13,543 bases of DNA from an uncultured Bacilli bacterium (GTDB lineage: Bacteria > Bacillota_I > Bacilli_A > RF39 > UBA660). How positions within the stretch are numbered: the first letter of the stretch is position 1; each line of letters begins with the position of its first letter. Of the stretch, positions 1 to 5,710 are shown piece by piece. The stretch spans positions 1-13,543 of the forward strand of contig CANQFI010000038.1 of assembly GCA_947598455.1 (NCBI GenBank). The letters are read 5' to 3'. The position numbers and the translations under genes are program-made. Below the pieces are notes generated by a model. The model was not told the DNA's origin and searched no databases. It saw only the letters and a program-made list of their open reading frames with translations.

Positions 1-462
1 TGGATTTACGATAAAATTAGAATCATGTAAATCATTAATATAAAAATCTTTTAATGGCGTGTATTGTCTAATATTTTTTAATTGTTCTAGTATTTCACCT
101 ATTTTTTTTAAATAATAAATTTGTTCTTTAATACTTACTTGACGATCTTGTAAGATAGTAGATAAGTTAATACCTTCAACATAAGGTATAGTAAAACCTT
201 GAATATGACCATTAACAGATAATAAAGCATCAGGAATGTGGAAGGTATTAGGTAGATAACCACGATTAACATCTAACATTTCTAAAGTATATAATTTATT
301 AGCAAATTTTTCGCCATCTAAAGTATATAATCTTTTAATTACTTTACGATCACCACGATAAGTAAAATCATACATTTGAGCTTCCGTGTTAAAAATTTCT
401 CTTGGTAAAACAAGTGGTGCTAATTTGCTATAAGCTTTTTTAGACATAGTAATAACTTTCAT
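1..462 (-). CDS. Protein-kinase-fold protein, N-terminal part (runs off left edge)
   Basis: The frame is open from an ATG at 462 to base 1, giving 154 residues with no stop, so the C-terminal part lies outside the window. Seen: a beta-rich N-terminal lobe with a Lys in 'DRKVIKRLYT', a hinge-like 'IQGFTIPYVEGINL', and near the edge 'YINDLHDSNFIVNP', which resembles the catalytic loop of kinase-like folds (D...N spacing, followed by a hydrophobic strand). I infer a protein-kinase/aminoglycoside-phosphotransferase-like fold; the metal-binding DFG-like segment is not in the window, so activity cannot be judged. Start choice: an ATG at 468 lies only 2 nt from the AAGGGGA ribosome site, while the ATG at 462 has an 8-nt spacing, so 462 is preferred. 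It has its own promoter at 488-516. Substrate unknown. Confidence 0.75.
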   Translation of the reverse strand, partial: MKVITMSKKAYSKLAPLVLPREIFNTEAQMYDFTYRGDRKVIKRLYTLDGEKFANKLYTLEMLDVNRGYLPNTFHIPDALLSVNGHIQGFTIPYVEGINLSTILQDRQVSIKEQIYYLKKIGEILEQLKNIRQYTPLKDFYINDLHDSNFIVNP

Positions 463-487
463 AACCATATTCCCCTTTAGTGAGATA

Positions 488-516
488 AGTATAACTTATC
501 AAGGGATTTTTAGCAA
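488..516 (-). promoter_or_regulatory. Promoter with overlapping palindrome for the kinase-like gene
   Basis: On the minus strand, TTGCTA (511-516) and TATACT (488-493) are separated by 17 nt. The -10 box sits inside a perfect inverted repeat GATAAGT-ATA-ACTTATC (484-500). Transcription would start near 481, just before the ribosome site. The palindrome over the -10 box could be a repressor operator; this is inference. Confidence 0.55.
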
Positions 517-554
517 ATTTTCCTTATATTTTGAAAAAAAATAATTATCTTTTT

Positions 555-1718
555 CTATTTTAAATATTTTAAGATTCTTTTTAATTGGTCATAATTTTTT
601 TTAGCGTTTAAAACTTTAAGATAATTAGTTTGTTCGTTATAAATTAATGTTAACATATGATTAGTAGATGCATAATTATCTATTTTTTCTTTATTTTTTT
701 GATATATATTTTGGGTGGTTAATAAAACTGAATTTTTAGATAGATTATCCAATTTATTTTTTTCGTACAAAACAATGTTAATGTTATTTAAGTTATTCTC
801 CATGTTATTTATTAAGTTTTGAAGTATTTCTAATAATTTTGAATTTGATTCTAATTTTATTTGGGAAATTATACTAAGTCTTCTTCTCTCTTCTATCGAA
901 TTATTAATTATACTTATAATAGCTGGTATCAAACAAAATAATCCCATAATTATTACAACTAAAATTTTTCTCATGTTGCTTATTATTTGAAACCCCTTAC
1001 TAACAAAAAATACATATAAGTAGAAGGCAAACATAATAATAAAAAATATTAGTATTTTCGCTTTATTAAAATATGGAGAATATTTGTGATAAATTGTTTT
1101 ATTTGGATAAATATCATCTTGATAATAAGTGTTAGATTTAGATGTAATTATTTTAGTATTTTCATTATAAGATAATTTATTTTTTTGATAATATTCTTCC
1201 ATACTATCAAGTATTGGTTTTACCATGCTACTGACATATTGTTTTTTGTTAAAATATGACTTTGAATAGTCATTACTTGCTCCAACATATAATTTAGAAT
1301 TCTTTGTATCAAAGACTATAGGAATACGATTATATCCATGGATGCCACGTCCTAAATTACCAGATTTAACGCCATATTTTAGATAATTTTTGATAGTATT
1401 ATCAAATTCTTTGACATTAAAAATCATATATAAATTATAAAAACGATTTTTTTCAAGTTCATTTTTGGTTTTATAATCAGTTAAGTAATAATCAACGATT
1501 AATTGAAGGAACTCTTCACTTACTTTATCACATTCAATATAGAGAAGATAATATAATTCACCTTCACTTTTCTTTGAATATAGTTTTATATTATATCCAA
1601 ATTCATTTTCTATTGGACATTTTTCCGCGTAACCTAAATCATTAATAGTTTTATTAAATTTCTTTAAAATATCGGTATATTTTTCATGATAATTAAAAAG
1701 ATAATACTTATACTTCAT
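555..1718 (-). CDS. Two-transmembrane protein with C-terminal coiled coil, unknown function
   Basis: This is a 387-residue protein I do not recognise. It has a soluble N-terminal domain (about 1-215, rich in Tyr, Lys and Asn) with a notable 'GNLGRGIHGYNRIPIVFD' segment around 120-137. Two hydrophobic helices follow at about 222-239 and 252-271. A Glu/Asn-rich, probably coiled-coil tail (about 273-325) leads to a lysine-rich C-terminus. There is no signal peptide, so the N-domain is likely cytoplasmic and both termini may face the cytosol. Start: ATG at 1718 with AGAAGG 5 nt upstream. It lies on the same strand as the retron reverse transcriptase, 370 nt downstream of it, with the toxin-antitoxin locus in between. 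Two-TM proteins are known effectors of some retrons (for example Ec48-type), so an effector role is possible but unproven. Confidence 0.85.
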   Translation of the reverse strand: MKYKYYLFNYHEKYTDILKKFNKTINDLGYAEKCPIENEFGYNIKLYSKKSEGELYYLLYIECDKVSEEFLQLIVDYYLTDYKTKNELEKNRFYNLYMIFNVKEFDNTIKNYLKYGVKSGNLGRGIHGYNRIPIVFDTKNSKLYVGASNDYSKSYFNKKQYVSSMVKPILDSMEEYYQKNKLSYNENTKIITSKSNTYYQDDIYPNKTIYHKYSPYFNKAKILIFFIIMFAFYLYVFFVSKGFQIISNMRKILVVIIMGLFCLIPAIISIINNSIEERRRLSIISQIKLESNSKLLEILQNLINNMENNLNNINIVLYEKNKLDNLSKNSVLLTTQNIYQKNKEKIDNYASTNHMLTLIYNEQTNYLKVLNAKKNYDQLKRILKYLK

Positions 1719-1755
1719 AATACCTTCTCTTTCATAAAATTATTTATGTTAATAG

Positions 1756-1784
1756 TTGAATATAAAACGTTTGTTTGGTATAAT
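1756..1784 (+). promoter_or_regulatory. Strong extended -10 promoter of the small hydrophobic peptide gene
   Basis: TTGAAT (1756-1761) and TATAAT (1779-1784) are 17 nt apart, with TGG directly before TATAAT, which makes an extended -10. The predicted start is near 1791. The transcript would therefore begin almost exactly at the GGAACATT arm that pairs with its own 3' end. Confidence 0.8.
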
Positions 1785-1850
1785 AAAACTTAGGAACATT
1801 TAATTAGTTGGGTGGTTGCCAAACTTCTAAAAAAGAAGGGAGGCGATATT

Positions 1851-1934
1851 ATGAATAAAAAAGATTTTTTAATCTTTTCATTACTCGTAATTATTTTCCT
1901 TTTATTATTATTACTATTTATAGTTATAATATAA
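1851..1934 (+). CDS. Putative type I toxin: 27-residue single-pass hydrophobic peptide
   Basis: The frame encodes 27 residues: a charged start (MNKKD), then an unbroken hydrophobic run (about residues 6-27) with six consecutive Leu and ending in IVII, with no polar tail. It would span the membrane once. Translation signal: AGGGAGG at 1837-1843, 7 nt before the ATG, much stronger than usual for a chance frame. It has a strong promoter (1756-1784), a highly structured mRNA, and a convergent antisense RNA over its 3' part. This combination matches the Fst/TxpA/BsrG class of type I toxins in layout. The peptide itself does not match the members I remember (Fst has a charged C-terminal tail, absent here), so it may be a new family. 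The alternative is a regulatory leader peptide, but no gene follows on the plus strand. Confidence 0.7.
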   Translation: MNKKDFLIFSLLVIIFLLLLLLFIVII

Positions 1935-1971
1935 AAGCAAAACCACCTAACTCAGCAATGATTTAGGTGGT
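1933..1971 (-). terminator. Intrinsic terminator of the antisense RNA
   Basis: The perfect 9-bp stem ACCACCTAA/TTAGGTGGT (1963-1971 and 1942-1950 on the minus strand) has a 12-nt loop and is followed on the minus strand by TTTGCTTTT (1941-1933). It lies directly behind the stop codon of the toxin-like gene, so on the plus strand the same hairpin sits in the 3' region of the mRNA. Its loop is a plausible first contact between sense and antisense RNA. Confidence 0.7.
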
Positions 1972-1992
1972 ACCCATTTTATGGCAACACTC

Positions 1993-2025
1993 AACATGCT
2001 CAAATTGAATGTTCCTTTTTATTTT
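1993..2025 (+). terminator. Possible weak terminator of the toxin mRNA
   Basis: A 5-bp stem AACAT/ATGTT (1993-1997, 2009-2013) is followed by CC and TTTTTATTTT (2016-2025). The stem is weak alone, but the same right arm also pairs with the 5' end of the mRNA. Predicted transcript length is about 235 nt, similar to known type I toxin mRNAs. Confidence 0.4.
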
Positions 2026-2048
2026 ACGCAAGTTTCCTTGACATATTC

Positions 2049-2077
2049 ATAATATCATAAAATATGATTTTTAACAA
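2049..2077 (-). promoter_or_regulatory. Promoter of the antisense RNA, with palindromic spacer
   Basis: On the minus strand, TTGTTA (2072-2077) and TATTAT (2049-2054) are 17 nt apart, and TGA precedes the -10 box, giving an extended -10. The spacer carries a perfect inverted repeat ATCATA-AAA-TATGAT (2054-2068). The promoter starts only 11 bp past the end of the reverse transcriptase gene. Confidence 0.7.
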
Positions 2078-2087
2078 GTCTTATAGC

Positions 2088-3044
2088 TTAAGCCAAATTA
2101 GCTTTTAGTTCTTTTAAATACTTTTTATATTCTAAGAATTCTTTTTCGTCATTAATAGATAAGATATATAAGACTTTACCATATAAAGTATTAAGATATT
2201 GTAATGGTGAATTTGAGTAACCTATTCTTTTTAAATGGTTTATTAAACCATATTTTTTAATGTAATATATTTCTTGTCTTACTTTATCACGATATTTAGC
2301 TGAAACTCTAACAGTCTTGTTAACAACTAAACCAGTTACTTTTTGACATTGATGATGATAGATTACTTTAATTTTTTTATTATTTATTTTTAGATTTAAT
2401 TTATATAACATTTTACGAACTTTACTTATAACTTCATGAGGATTAAAATCACCAGAGAAAGTCATATCATCAGAATATCTGGTATAGGCGATCTTATTTT
2501 CTTCACACCATGAACCTAATTCTTCATCAAATTCCTTCATAACTAAGTTAGAAATATAAGCTGACGTTGGAGCACCTTGAGGAAGACGTGATTCATAAGT
2601 ACAAAGATATGTTAATAATTGACCGATGGGTTTTGGAAAATAGACCTCAGGAAAACAAGTTTGATAAATATCATAAAAATTAATGTTTTCAAAAAAATCA
2701 ATTATATCTAATTTTAAAATTACTTTTTGATTAGTATGAGGAAGAGCATTATCTTTTAAAGAAATATTTTGATGATAAGCTTTAGCATACTTAGATACTT
2801 GTTTATAATCTAAGATATTATGTAAGATATTTTTTTGAAGATGTTTTAATGTTGGTTTAGGACTATAAATAGTACGATAAGAACCATTATATTTTTTTAT
2901 TTTAAATATCTGGTAATTACTTTCTACTCTATTACTTATAGAATAAATAGTTTTGAGTTTTTCATTATCAGACATATTATAATTTAAAAGAGAAAGAAAT
3001 AACAAAAACTTATTACACTCTTCTTTAGTTAGAACATTAAGCAT
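2088..3044 (-). CDS. Retron-type reverse transcriptase
   Basis: This 318-residue RNA-directed DNA polymerase makes the branched msDNA of a retron from its own non-coding RNA. Seen: the retron region X motif NALPH (99-103, NAxxH); the first catalytic Asp in LDIIDFF (D113); LPQGAPTSAYISN (154-166); the catalytic YSDD (190-193); and the retron region Y motif VTG (236-238). The remaining C-terminal ~80 residues form the thumb-like part that recognises the msr. Length is typical for a stand-alone retron RT, with no fused effector. Start: ATG at 3044 with AAAGGAGG 5 nt upstream. The non-coding RNA at 3058-3224 lies directly upstream on the same transcript, as expected. RTs of this family need an accessory effector for phage defence; none is fused, and the nearest same-strand candidate is the two-TM gene at 555-1718. 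Confidence 0.95.
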   Translation of the reverse strand: MLNVLTKEECNKFLLFLSLLNYNMSDNEKLKTIYSISNRVESNYQIFKIKKYNGSYRTIYSPKPTLKHLQKNILHNILDYKQVSKYAKAYHQNISLKDNALPHTNQKVILKLDIIDFFENINFYDIYQTCFPEVYFPKPIGQLLTYLCTYESRLPQGAPTSAYISNLVMKEFDEELGSWCEENKIAYTRYSDDMTFSGDFNPHEVISKVRKMLYKLNLKINNKKIKVIYHHQCQKVTGLVVNKTVRVSAKYRDKVRQEIYYIKKYGLINHLKRIGYSNSPLQYLNTLYGKVLYILSINDEKEFLEYKKYLKELKANLA

Positions 3045-3057
3045 TGTTACCTCCTTT

Positions 3058-3224
3058 AGCAGTACTTAGGATATTGTAATATGGAAATGAACATAAGCGT
3101 TAGCGTGCTACATGTAATGTAGTTTGGTTCTTTGGAATATTACAATTAATGAAGATATTAACTTAGAACTTTAGCGACTCGCTAAAGAATGATTTTTAAT
3201 TATTAAAAACCAACCACTACTGCT
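3058..3224 (-). ncRNA. Retron msr-msd non-coding RNA
   Basis: On the minus strand the outer arms are a1 AGCAGTA (3224-3218) and a2 TACTGCT (3064-3058), a perfect 7-bp match. Next come three short msr hairpins: TTTTTAA/TTAAAAA (3193-3209), CTTTAGC/GCTAAAG (3169-3187, 5-nt loop) and TTAAT/ATTAA (3146-3161). Then follows a long msd-like stem: a 9-bp base TTGTAATAT/ATATTACAA (3145-3137 with 3082-3074), an internal loop, GAAC/GTTC (3130-3127 with 3092-3089), and a tip with CTACAT/ATGTAG (3108-3122). The predicted transcription start is at the first base of a1. a2 ends just before the RT ribosome site. Size (~167 nt) and order fit known retrons. The branching G cannot be fixed by eye; a G just after or within a1 is expected. 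Confidence 0.82.
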
Positions 3225-3230
3225 GTTTGT

Positions 3231-3239
3231 ATTATAGCA
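3231..3239 (-). promoter_or_regulatory. Extended -10 promoter of the retron
   Basis: TGC-TATAAT on the minus strand gives a full extended -10 element. The best -35 match (TTGTAT) is 19 nt away and overlaps the T-run of the preceding terminator, so the extended -10 probably carries the activity. Predicted start: 3224, the first base of a1. Confidence 0.65.
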
Positions 3240-3259
3240 CTAACTTTTTCTTTTTATAC

Positions 3260-3289
3260 AAAAAAAGAAATAATCACTTTTTATTTCTT
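3260..3289 (-). terminator. Intrinsic terminator of the zinc/cadmium operon
   Basis: A 9-bp stem AAGAAATAA/TTATTTCTT (3281-3289, 3265-3273) with a 7-nt loop is followed by TTTTT on the minus strand. The stem includes the last codons of the ATPase gene, and the TGA stop lies in the loop. It separates the metal operon from the retron promoter. Confidence 0.75.
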
Positions 3290-5319
3290 TTTAAAATACG
3301 TGTTGTATTAATGATAGTTATTAAAGTAACACCAGTATCAGCAAAGACGGCATGCCACATAGATGAAATACCTAGAGCAGCTAAGACTAAGACAATAACT
3401 TTGGTAAGTAAAGCAAAGATTAAGTTTTCTTTAATGATACGATTCGTTTTTTTAGATATTTGATGAGTAGTAATTAGTTTACTAATATCATCATTTATTA
3501 AGACAATATCAGAGGCTTCAATAGCAGCAGCACTACCGATATTACCCATCGAAATACCTATATCACTTAAAGCTAGAGATGGAGCATCGTTAATACCATC
3601 ACCGATAAAGACAACTTTACCTTCTTTATTTTCTTTAATTAATTTTTCTAATAATCTATATTTATTTTCAGGAAGTAATTCATACTCTACTTCATTAATA
3701 CCTAAAGATGAAGCAATACTTAAAGCTGTATCTTTATTATCACCAGTATACATATATGGGGTAATATTCATTTTATTTAAATAACTAATCGTTTCTTTAG
3801 CTTCTTTTTTAATAGTATCAGTTAATTCTAATTTAGCGATTATATCTTGATCTACTTTTAAATAAATTGAATTATCTTTAGTATCAGCTTTAATAAATGA
3901 GGAACTACCAATACTTACTTTTTGATTATTTATTTCGTAAGTTAAACCTTTACCAGTTATTTCTTTAAAGTTTTTTATTTCTTTATTATGAGGTTTAACA
4001 TTAAAGTTATGTAAGATAGAATTAGCTAGAGGATGAGTTGATAGTGATTCACCATTAACATAGTAATTAATAATTTCTTCTTTAGAATAAGTATCATCTA
4101 AGATAATTAAATTATAACTATCGAATTTACCAGTTGTTAAAGTACCTGTTTTATCAAAAACTATTTTACTAATATCTTTAAAACTATCTAAATAATCACT
4201 ACCTTTAATTAAAATACCTTCATGGGAAGCAGCACCTAGGCCTGTAAAGTAACTTAGTGGAACAGAAATAGCAATAGCACATGGGCAAGAGATAACTAAG
4301 AAACTTAAAGCACGATAGATGGCATCACTTTGTGATATATCAAAAAAGATTGGGAAAGTAATGGCAACTAAGATAGCTAAAACAATAACAATTGGGGTAT
4401 AGATTTTAGAGGCTTTAGCAACAAAGTTTTCAGTATGAGCTTTACGATTAGTAGCATTTTCAACTAAATCCAAAATACGAGAAACTGTACTATCTTCATA
4501 AAGATTAGTTACTTTTAAAGTTATGACATCACCGATATTAATAGTACCTGATAAGACATTACTACCTTTTGATACTTCAAGAGGTTTTGATTCACCAGAT
4601 AAAGCAATGGTATTTAAGGAAGTTGTGCCTTCAATAATGATGCCATCTAAAGGAATTTTCTCACCTTTTTTAACAACAATTGTGTCCCCTACTTTAACAG
4701 TTGATGGGTCAACTTTAGTTATTTCATCTTTAATTTTTAAGTTAGCATATTCAGGTTTAATATCCATTAAATTAGCGATTTCTTTACGAGATTTATTAAC
4801 AGCTAAATGTTCTAAGATTTCCCCAATATCATATAAAATAACGACCATTAAACCTTCTAGAGTATTATGCGTAAAATAAGCACCAACACAAGAAATGGTA
4901 ATAAGTAAGTTTTCATCTATCGTGAATGATTTAAATAATAATTTTAAAGCTTTAACAAATATTTCTGATAAGAAAATAATGTAAGCTATGATATAAAGAA
5001 TAGTTCCTAAAGGTGATTCATGATTTAAGTAAGCTAATAAAGTGATTAGAAGACCTATTACTAATTTAATAACATCAAAAATAACTTCATCATTTTTTTC
5101 TTCATCTAATTCTAGTAAAGTTACATCAGGTTCAACTTCTTGAATTTTAGTAGTAACATATTTTTTTAAGTCATTTTCTTCTGAGGAAAAAGTTAAGGTA
5201 AGTTTAGAATAATTAACACAGACATTGTGAATATTAGGTAACTTATTTAAATGTTCTTCTATTTTATTAGCACAGGCGGCACAATCTAAATTATGTAAAC
5301 GATATTTATATTTCGTCAA
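3274..5319 (-). CDS. Zn(2+)/Cd(2+)-exporting P1B-type ATPase (ZntA/CadA-like)
   Basis: A membrane pump that exports zinc, cadmium or lead using ATP. Numbered from the TTG at 5319 (681 aa): an N-terminal heavy-metal-associated domain with DCAAC (C13, C16); SGES actuator loop (241-244); CPC in a membrane helix (345-347); phosphorylated Asp in DKTGT (D389); HP locus (429-430); TGDN (525-528); GDGINDAP hinge (573-580). An Asn...Lys pair in the next-to-last helix and Asp (D661, 'FADTG') in the last helix mark the Zn/Cd/Pb subgroup rather than the copper one. Start: a TTG at 5328 would touch the GGGAG ribosome site, while the TTG at 5319 has a 9-nt spacing; no suitable ATG exists. The gene overlaps the end of its regulator by 14 bp, suggesting translational coupling. 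Confidence 0.93.
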   Translation of the reverse strand: MTKYKYRLHNLDCAACANKIEEHLNKLPNIHNVCVNYSKLTLTFSSEENDLKKYVTTKIQEVEPDVTLLELDEEKNDEVIFDVIKLVIGLLITLLAYLNHESPLGTILYIIAYIIFLSEIFVKALKLLFKSFTIDENLLITISCVGAYFTHNTLEGLMVVILYDIGEILEHLAVNKSRKEIANLMDIKPEYANLKIKDEITKVDPSTVKVGDTIVVKKGEKIPLDGIIIEGTTSLNTIALSGESKPLEVSKGSNVLSGTINIGDVITLKVTNLYEDSTVSRILDLVENATNRKAHTENFVAKASKIYTPIVIVLAILVAITFPIFFDISQSDAIYRALSFLVISCPCAIAISVPLSYFTGLGAASHEGILIKGSDYLDSFKDISKIVFDKTGTLTTGKFDSYNLIILDDTYSKEEIINYYVNGESLSTHPLANSILHNFNVKPHNKEIKNFKEITGKGLTYEINNQKVSIGSSSFIKADTKDNSIYLKVDQDIIAKLELTDTIKKEAKETISYLNKMNITPYMYTGDNKDTALSIASSLGINEVEYELLPENKYRLLEKLIKENKEGKVVFIGDGINDAPSLALSDIGISMGNIGSAAAIEASDIVLINDDISKLITTHQISKKTNRIIKENLIFALLTKVIVLVLAALGISSMWHAVFADTGVTLITIINTTRILKRNKK

Positions 5320-5599
5320 TGTGATCAACTCCCATCATGAATATTTTTTCAACATGGTCATCAGCTAACGAATAATAAATAGTCTGCCCTTCTTTACGAT
5401 ATTTAACTAATTTAGATTGCTTTAAAATACGTAGCTGGTGAGAAACAGCTGATTGGCTGACATTAATTTTTTCAGATATATCACTAACACATAATTCGTT
5501 ATTTAATAAAACATTAATTATTTTAATTCGCGTTGAATCACCAAATATTTTAAACAATTCAGATAAATCTATTACTTTATCTTCATCTAATAATTTCAT
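5306..5599 (-). CDS. ArsR/SmtB-family metal-sensing repressor (CadC/SmtB/CzrA-like)
   Basis: A 97-residue winged-helix repressor that should release DNA on binding Zn(2+) and relieve repression of its ATPase. Recognition helix: VSQSAVSHQLRIL (47-59). The alpha-5 zinc site is intact: D80, H82, H93 and E96 keep exactly the spacing of SmtB D104/H106/H117/E120. The alpha-3 site of CadC ('ELCVCD') is reduced to 'ELCVSD' with one Cys (C37), so it is probably a zinc sensor rather than a thiolate Cd/Pb sensor (inference). Start: the ATG at 5599 has AAGGAG 8 nt upstream. The frame stays open to an ATG at 5632, but that reading would translate through the ribosome site and the operator, so 5599 is chosen. 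Operator at 5614-5635 implies autoregulation. Confidence 0.93.
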   Translation of the reverse strand: MKLLDEDKVIDLSELFKIFGDSTRIKIINVLLNNELCVSDISEKINVSQSAVSHQLRILKQSKLVKYRKEGQTIYYSLADDHVEKIFMMGVDHIDEI

Positions 5600-5613
5600 T
5601 TTAGCATCTCCTT

Positions 5614-5635
5614 TATATGAATATATGTTCATATA
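5614..5635. promoter_or_regulatory. ArsR/SmtB-type operator
   Basis: A perfect inverted repeat of 8-bp arms TATATGAA/TTCATATA with a 6-nt centre. ATGAAC(n)TTCAT-type repeats are the usual operators of SmtB/CadC-family sensors. It lies between the -10 box and the start codon of the regulator gene, so binding would block transcription of the metal operon. Confidence 0.8.
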
Positions 5636-5640
5636 TTAAT

Positions 5641-5667
5641 ATTATATTAATTTATATGATATGTCAA
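5641..5667 (-). promoter_or_regulatory. Promoter of the metal-resistance operon
   Basis: A perfect consensus -35 TTGACA (5662-5667) is followed by TATAAT (5641-5646) at 15 nt, or by TAATAT at 17 nt. The short spacing of the better -10 box leaves the exact start uncertain. The operator lies just downstream. Confidence 0.65.
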
Positions 5668-5678
5668 TTACTTTATTA

Positions 5679-5687
5679 TGATATAAT
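5679..5687 (+). promoter_or_regulatory. Extended -10 promoter of the divergent gene at 5711
   Basis: TGA-TATAAT on the plus strand forms an extended -10; no good -35 box is seen. Predicted start near 5694, giving a short leader with the GAGGTG ribosome site. It is back-to-back with the metal operon promoter. Confidence 0.5.
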
Positions 5688-5710
5688 ATTTATAATATGA
5701 GGTGATAAAT

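Larger units (their letters stand above)
1793..2015 (+). repeat. Long-range inverted repeat flanking the toxin-like gene (mRNA 5'-3' pairing)
   Basis: GGAACATTTAATT (1793-1805) is complementary to AATTGAATGTTCC (2003-2015), 13 pairs counting one G-U. Inside it, GTTGCCA (1815-1821) pairs with TGGCAAC (1982-1988). GGTGGTT (1811-1817) could instead pair with AACCACC (1941-1947) just after the stop codon. The mRNA can thus close on itself by pairing its extreme 5' and 3' ends, with competing inner folds. This is a known trait of type I toxin mRNAs, where it delays translation. A short hairpin CTTCT/AGAAG (1824-1838) also touches the ribosome site. Confidence 0.7.
1933..2042 (-). ncRNA. Putative antisense antitoxin RNA, about 110 nt
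   Basis: A minus-strand promoter at 2049-2077 predicts a start near 2042, and the terminator at 1933-1971 gives the end. The RNA overlaps the last ~85-90 nt of the toxin mRNA but not its ribosome site. It begins with a small hairpin CAAG-GAAA-CTTG (2029-2040) closed by a GNRA tetraloop, a typical stabilising 5' cap. No open frame of note is seen. Convergent, 3'-overlapping RNAs are the layout of the par/Fst and TxpA/RatA loci. Role as antitoxin is inference from this layout. Confidence 0.65.

Noticed and set aside
1793..2015. Terminal inverted repeats of a small mobile element
   Set aside because: The arms are only about 13 bp, no target duplication is seen around them, and they coincide with the predicted ends of a transcript.
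1791..2025. T-box, riboswitch or peptide-leader attenuator
   Set aside because: The structured RNA encloses its own small frame, but no gene follows on the plus strand and there is an independent antisense promoter, which fits a toxin-antitoxin better.
3045..3273. CRISPR array
   Set aside because: The repeated look of the region comes from inverted repeats that fold as a retron RNA; there are no spaced direct repeats. No CRISPR-like repeats were seen elsewhere in the window.
3227..3463. Open frame of 78 codons on the plus strand
   Set aside because: It lies antisense to the end of the P-type ATPase gene and the retron promoter, has no ribosome site, and its residues mirror the ATPase codons.
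4523..4879. Open frame of 118 codons on the plus strand
   Set aside because: Fully antisense to the ATPase actuator domain, no ribosome site or plausible protein features.
5600..5632. Longer ArsR-type start at 5632
   Set aside because: It would place the ribosome site and half of the operator inside the coding region; the ATG at 5599 has an ideal AAGGAG at 8 nt.
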